Assembly: GCF_958298935.1 (NCBI RefSeq)
Contig: NC_084927.1
Coordinates: forward strand, 37,514,501-37,578,500
Direction: 5' to 3'
Length of the DNA: 64,000 bases
DNA from: Phragmites australis
Lineage: Eukaryota; Streptophyta; Magnoliopsida; Poales; Poaceae
Made by a program: the position numbers and the translations under genes. Under the pieces are notes generated by a model. It saw only the letters and a list, made by a program, of their open reading frames with translations. It made no database searches and was not told the origin of the DNA. Of the stretch, positions 58,473 through 64,000 are shown piece after piece (position 1 is the first letter of the stretch; the number at the start of each line of letters is the position of its first letter).

Positions 58473-60569
58473 ATGGCCGAGGGCGACGCGCCCGCCTCCG
58501 CCGCCGCGGCGGTGGCAACGGCGTCGCCGGCGCCGCCTGAGACTCCGTCGACGCAGAAGCGGAGGCAGCGGGGGCTGGTGTCCCGGGTGTGGAAGGGCAT
58601 CTTCGGCGGCCGCGAGGACGTGGAGAAGCTGCTGCACGCGCTGTCTAAAGAGGAGGAGGCCGCGCGCGCCCGCCTCCGTCGCCGCGCCCGCGCCTCCCGC
58701 AAGTCCGCGCACAACGTCCTCGCCCTCGCCGCCGCGCTTGAGGTGATTCGCTTCATTTCGTTTGAATTGTTCGTAGCAAATATCTGCCGTTCAATTTCCC
58801 GTAATTCTGTACAGTAGAGGAATGGGAATTCGCTTTTCTTAGGATAATACGAATCCGATGGTAATGGCCGAATCAGGGGTCGTTTGGTCAGATGAGCCGC
58901 CTGTCGACCCATCGTTTTACAGTGCTCTGCAATCTGCATCGTTGCATAATCTTCCGTCATTTCATCAGACGGGCTTTGATGCATTGCCTCAGTTCCACAG
59001 ATAGGAATTAGGACTGATATCGAATGGAATTGCGTCGAAATGAGTTCATGAGTGCTACTCGCGGATTTAGGATAGGGATGAATTTTGTTTTGACATGGTT
59101 TTGTGTTGTTCCCTATTTGGAACAGGTTGTTGCAGTTGGATATGCCATCATGACTACCAGATCACCGGACCTCAGCTGGCAGATGAGGGCAGTCCGGGTG
59201 CTGCCCATGTTCCTGGTTCCTGCTCTAGCTGCTCTCATTTATTTAACTATTAGAAGCCTCACAAAAATGCGTAAGTGCACGCCCATCTTCATTGGCATTT
59301 TTGTGCACGCAGTTTCCAATATCGAACATGAGAACATATGATTAGGCTTTAGCTATGAATTCTAGTGATTGAAGTTGAGCAAAGCAAGATGGTAGAATGT
59401 GCTGTTAACATTTTCCCGGTTGGTTTTTCAAGGCGTTATATTTGAGCAGTGAGCACATATCGAATTCATTGCCTAGGTTATTTGTCCTCAATAGATTGCT
59501 TCAGCTAACAGCAAAAGTTGTCACGTGGGCATTAGCATGAGCTGTGACTAGAGTAAATTGCTTTCAGCCAGTACTGTTAATCCTTCATGTCTTATTAGCA
59601 ATTGCCTACTCTATCTACAGTTGACAACAGAGACCAACATACTCTTGAAAAACTTCGAGCTGAAAGGCAGGCCAAGATTGATGAGTTGAAGGAGAGAACA
59701 AATTACTACACTACTCAGCAACTTATACAGGTGGATTTAATGCCCTATTTTGTTCTCCATTTATCTCTACATGCAATTGACTCTTCATATTGTTGAACCA
59801 GAGATACGATCTTGACCCTGCTGCGAAGGCTGCAGCTGCAACTGTTTTGGCATGTAAGTTGGGTGTGGATTCTGGACTGAGAGTCTTTTTGGGAGATGAA
59901 TCAAGCAGGGATGCAACACTCGGTAAAAGTAATGATACTAATCTTGGACAAACTACTGGGATGAGGCAAAGAAAACCAGCACACTTAAGCAATGGCACTG
60001 GAAGGACCCATTCCCCCGAGCCATTAGATGGCTCAGATGTGTATGATGGTAATGAAGAAGGCCTTGGTACTCCAAAGCAGAGGACTGTTGAGCACTTCAG
60101 AGGTCCAGCAGGTAATGATGGAGGATGGCTTGCACGAGTGGCTGCTCTGCTTGTAGGGGAGGATCCAACGCAGTGCTACGCGCTAATATGTGGCAACTGC
60201 CATATGCATAATGGTAGGGGACCGATAACTGTCTATTTATGTCGACTAACTTCTATTAGTTCTCTGTTAACCAGTTGAACTCTGCCAGGTCTTGCAAGGA
60301 AAGAGGACTTTGCATTCATCACATACTACTGTCCCCACTGTAATGCCCTCAATGGATCCCGGCAACATGAGGGCCATGACATGGTATCTAATTCTGGCAA
60401 GGAGAGTCCTAGTTCTCGTTCTGATGGTAGCATTGGCCACGTCGATGCAAGCCTTGCAAGCTCAGGTGTTGTAAGTCCTGTCGCAAGCAATTTACCAGCT
60501 GCAGCTGTTGAAGAACTCCCTGAAGAAGATTCTGGGGACAAGGCAAGTAGTGATCAACCTGCCAATTAA
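58473..60569 (+). CDS. LNP: Lunapark (LNP), ER three-way-junction protein, 5 exons
   Basis: Exons: 58473-58742, 59126-59270, 59621-59730, 59802-60213, 60289-60569; they sum to 1218 bases, 405 residues, all junctions GT..AG. The start ATG opens MAEGDAPASAAAAVATASPA; no upstream in-frame ATG competes. A basic helical segment (EDVEKLLHALSKEEEAARAR) precedes two close hydrophobic segments (VLALAAALEVVAVGYAIM and VLPMFLVPALAALIYLTI), then a coiled coil (TLEKLRAERQAKIDELKERT). The C-terminal zinc finger is CxxC-x18-CxxC (CGNC ... CPHC), the Lunapark signature, followed by an acidic Ser-rich tail. Lunaparks sit in the ER membrane with both ends cytosolic and stabilise or regulate three-way junctions of the tubular network; in plants they act with ROOT HAIR DEFECTIVE3-type GTPases. 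Family identification is secure; which paralogue is not resolved. Confidence 0.92.
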
Positions 60570-61713
60570 ACTCTTCGTTTTGCTGTAGAGTATGTATTTG
60601 TGAAGTATTGCATCTGTAACATGGATTTGTGTCGAGGTGATCGATTTTTTGTACGACGTAGTATATGGAGTAAGTACCATGTTGTGTGCATTATTGGTGT
60701 GCAGCACCTGGTAGCTTGGGTAGTTTCATCGTGCCTTAGCCCCCAGAGTACCAGCACAACGCCCGTTTGCTGGCATCTTGTCAAGTTGATGGCCCCAATT
60801 GTTGATGGGATGTTCATTTCTTTCTTCATTGTTTATGGAGTGCATCATATTGAGAAGCGTTGGACATTATCCTTTTTTTTCATTGATGCATCAACTAACA
60901 ACGTTCAGCTTTGCTCCTCTATTATTTGTGTGGGCACCCATTGAAGTTTGGAATATGTTTCCGACGACTAATATTCTTGTTAGATTGTAAAAAACTAAGA
61001 CTCCAAGGTATACATACAAGCGGGTCCGATAATTTGCTGGCAACTTGGGCAAAGTTTGCTGTATGGTTGCTAGAAGGATGATCCAGGTAGAATTTGGAGG
61101 CAAATGCCAAATAGGCTCCTATTGTGAATGTTCAGCAAAAGCGTCTTCTGAACTGAAAAAAAGAAAAACTGACGAACTACGGGGCGAATGCCACAGGTGA
61201 AGGCAAACTTCTCGCTGGTATGGCTTTTAACCAGCTGGTGTGGGTTCCAAGTGTCCAAAATGTCAGCAACGGTGATCGCTCTTTGAATATGGACCGATGG
61301 CTATTGTACATGATGGAAACAATGCAGTGCACTTCCTGAAAAATTATATTCATGAATAATCAGAGAAACAAAACATGGAACGCCTCCAGCCGTCCAATAT
61401 TTACAGTCACTTGCGGAGTCCCGGATCAAGTGTGGTACTCTGCTCTATTAGCTGAATACTGGGTACAACAGGGACAGCTGCAAATACCTCGCGGCTCGCA
61501 TCACAACCGCACACTTCCTCAAAATGCTTCATGAACAAGGGGCAGGCAGGCGGGTCGGAAACAATCATCACTGGAAAACACTCTCTTGGAAGCACGGTGA
61601 CTAATCCTGGCGCTCAGTCAGTATAGCAACATGCAAGCATTCCTTGCAGCACGTCTACAGAATTGGGGAAGCTCCGGCATTTGGTCTTCTCATTTGCTTC
61701 AGTTTATGGTACA
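60570..61713. other. Lunapark 3' flank and spacer
   Basis: No further coding exon is visible on the plus strand. The interval probably holds the 3' UTRs of two convergent genes (Lunapark and the minus-strand gene starting its stop at 61714). Confidence 0.4.
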
Positions 61714-62971
61714 TCAGCTCCGGGGCTCTTGTTTCGTATGAGAGGTGCGTGTTGTGCCATATGATGCAACCTTCAGGATAAAACAATGTAGTTTAGACAT
61801 AGTTGTTAGCATCTAATGCAAACATCATCCCCATCTCCTATTACTAACGGGTTGTGTGCTCTCACCATTCTGTTCAGTTGAAGAAGTGAAGTTAGCTGGT
61901 TTTCATTTACAGGTACTGGTAACGGAGGCATCTGACCCATGATACCAGGCGTCTCGCTCATTCTGTAACATAATAAGGAAAGAAAATTGCAAGTAAAAAT
62001 AACATCAGTAGCGTGAGGTATAATACCTCTTAAGGCCTCAACCTATGCTAACTTTCTAAATCTACTACAGAATATTCTGGGTAGACTTCAACCTAAGCAT
62101 TAGCGGTATGTTGCACATGAAAATAAAAGCCAAAGCATGAGAAAAAGTATGGAAAACAAAAAGAATGTCATAATTACTTTGCTTTACCTGCTTAAAATAG
62201 TTTTGATATTGTTGCTCGTGCGAAGAAAGAGATCTGTGTTCTGCTCTGCCTGCAAGAAATTCAGGCATGAAAACTGAAATTATGCAAGGGGTCACTACAC
62301 ATCACGTTTTTTAAAACGCATGAAAGCTACTATTAGCCTTAGCCAAGCCAATGAGAGCGACAGGTTCCAACATATACTAAACGCTTGCCCCTATCAAGTT
62401 TGCGACAGCAGAGGATTTACTTCATATGGTGCCTCTGTTATTGATGTTATTGATGCAATAAATGTCCAGCCCAACATTTCAAGGAATAATTACGTCATAC
62501 TTCTCGTTGTCCAAAGATACAAAAATCATCAAAGTTCTCCAAGAAACCAAATGAAACCTTAAAGGTGATAGAATTTTGAGTGATTTAGTCTTACAGACAG
62601 TGCACACATAAGCAAAAGGGCACGTCTATAGCTTATTCGGTTTCATCCCAGATCCAACTAGTACTACTGCTCCAGTTAGGATATTATCCATTTTGGTGGA
62701 GCTATGAACAAAGTCATAACAGCATTTTTAGTAGGTAAGTAACTGTATAACTAACAGCCACAATTGGATTCAGATATTTGACAGGCACCATATACTCTGT
62801 GGTGGACACTCAGAGACTACTAGACTAGAAAAGTGGTAAGTTTAGAACACAAACATGAGAGGCATATAAAAGTACAGACCTTGAATGTTTCAATATTTGC
62901 AGCAATCTGGTTAAGCAATTGAATATTTTCCTCCAGGAGATGCTGGGTTGCACTGTCGACAACAGGAGCTG
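61714..62971 (-). CDS. Unrecognised gene, last four exons (partial)
   Basis: Exons (minus): 62880-62971, 62188-62249, 61866-61962, 61714-61770; every junction is GT..AG and phases agree (2+90, 60+2, 1+96, 57 bases). The peptide reads APVVDSATQHLLEENIQLLN, QIAANIETFK, AEQNTDLFLRTSNNIKTILS, then MSETPGIMGQMPPLPVPVNE, NQLTSLLQLNRM, and VASYGTTRTSHTKQEPRS before the stop. The first half looks alpha-helical, perhaps coiled coil; the end is polar. The composition and spacing look real, and I believe it is a conserved plant nuclear-type protein, but I cannot name the family. The first visible exon needs a preceding exon ending in phase 1; none is evident up to 64000, so it likely lies beyond the window. 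Confidence 0.6.
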
Positions 62972-64000
62972 CTTCAGAATGCAACCAAACGAGCGTTATA
63001 AGAAGAAATAAGGTCAACATGAGATAGACATGTGAAGTTACATGAGGAAAGTACACTTTTTAATTACTATTATTATACTTTTTCAGAATGAACATAAATG
63101 AACCTTGATGGAAGAAACAAGATCTTTATGAGATAGATGTCAGCAATTACATGAGGAAAGTCCACTTTTTTATTACTATTATAGGAGTTCCTCAAAATGA
63201 ATACAATTGAGTTTTGATAGAAGAACAAGACCTACATGCCATATTGTGCACGGTAATATTAGTAAACCCCAAAATGTCCTATTGCATCATCTTCCCTGAA
63301 GATTGCCCTGAAGCCCAATGAATAACAGAAGGACAGTAACAAAAGGAAGGTAAGCGGGTGTGTAGAATGTTGCAGACTCTTTGCCTCTTTCTATGACATG
63401 TGAGTAAACCTTTCATAGCTATAGTTCTACCCAACTACATGATCTTCAATACAGAAACTCACTTCCTCATTGAGTTGTGGATGCCAAACATCAGATGGCA
63501 TTATAAGCTTGCCACCAAGAAATAATAGTAAACCCAACCATTGCCATCTGCCAGTGTATTTCCCCGATAACAAGTTCCAGAGATGTACACTCACTCACTA
63601 AGGGCATAATCCTAAGGTAAAGAATGTTTAGGATATAAAGATTGCTGCTTGCTTGTGTTTTGTCCTGCTTCCTTCTCATGTTTGTATTGGGATTTAAGAA
63701 ATGCAGGTAAGGACGATGATTTTATGCAGGATCAAGAACATAAGCAAATGAAGCATGTTTTGTAATCTTGGAATCATCAACTTCTACTCAAATTACAATA
63801 AGAATCTTTGAAGGGAATTGTCAAGTCAACAAGTGGAAAATTCAATGTTAGCTCCACAGAACTGGCATGTAAACCATGTCTGACTCTCTGTCACTCTATT
63901 AAGAAACTTGTACAGAGTAATCCAGTGAAGCCAACTGGTTTCCGATAGTTGGCTCCATTCACAATCTAATGAAATTACATGACAATTTGTTACGAAACAG
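62972..64000. other. Right-edge DNA, probably an intron of the partial minus-strand gene
   Basis: AT-rich, with no coding frame of convincing composition on either strand. A short direct repeat is present: TACATGAGGAAAGTACACTTTTTAAT-like sequence near 63040-63070 and again near 63151-63175. Consistent with a long intron. Confidence 0.35.

Noticed and set aside
1..64000. CRISPR array or bacterial-type operon
   Set aside because: No regularly spaced short repeats; spliced genes and plant transposons show this is plant nuclear DNA.

Overview
The window looks like nuclear DNA of a monocot, most likely a grass. The protein-coding genes have plant-type intron/exon structure with GT..AG introns. 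The families are plant families: a phytosulfokine-type LRR receptor kinase, an RCD1/SRO protein, a PLS-class PPR protein, a DUF295 F-box protein, PEX22 and Lunapark. The long gaps are filled with small grass-type transposons (Tourist-like, hAT and Mutator MITEs) and solo LTRs. The species cannot be named from sequence alone.

Layout. 1-7.3 kb: no convincing gene; a decayed hAT transposase lies at about 4.36-5.36 kb. 7.36-10.46 kb (minus): an intact PSKR1-like receptor kinase. 12.25-14.65 kb: a hAT element with a perfect 8-bp target duplication but scrambled internal order. 15.3-18.6 kb: a hAT MITE and two abutting Tourist-like MITEs, one interrupted by a solo LTR. 18.6-25.6 kb: mostly unrecognised intergenic DNA. 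25.9-29.5 kb (minus): a seven-exon SRO gene whose stop codon sits on the junction with a MITE. 34.1-36.1 kb (minus): a small four-exon gene for a tail-anchored membrane protein. 39.6-40.2 kb: another Tourist-like MITE carrying a nested hAT MITE. 41.8-44.0 kb (minus): a kinase-less second copy of the PSKR ectodomain, fused to an RLP-type membrane anchor and tail. An RLP head fragment lies just upstream at about 45.2-45.6 kb, and a solo LTR at 46.8-47.2 kb.

47.5-52.9 kb holds a duplicated divergent pair, PPR (minus) and DUF295 F-box (plus). In the left copy the PPR is nearly full length (three frameshifts) and the F-box is reduced to its first codons. In the right copy the F-box gene is intact and the PPR is reduced to scraps. 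54.8-56.9 kb (plus): PEX22 in eight exons with two one-base deletions. 58.5-60.6 kb (plus): an intact five-exon Lunapark gene. 61.7-63.0 kb (minus): the last four exons of a gene I do not recognise, whose upstream part is not visible.

The genes do not form a pathway. The story of the window is structural: duplication followed by domain swapping (PSKR to RLP), reciprocal decay of a divergent gene pair, and MITE insertions that touch coding sequence, 5' flanks and each other. Exon boundaries were set by hand from GT/AG sites and reading-frame continuity; exon lengths sum to whole codons for SRO, the tail-anchored gene and Lunapark, and for PEX22 once two missing bases are allowed.
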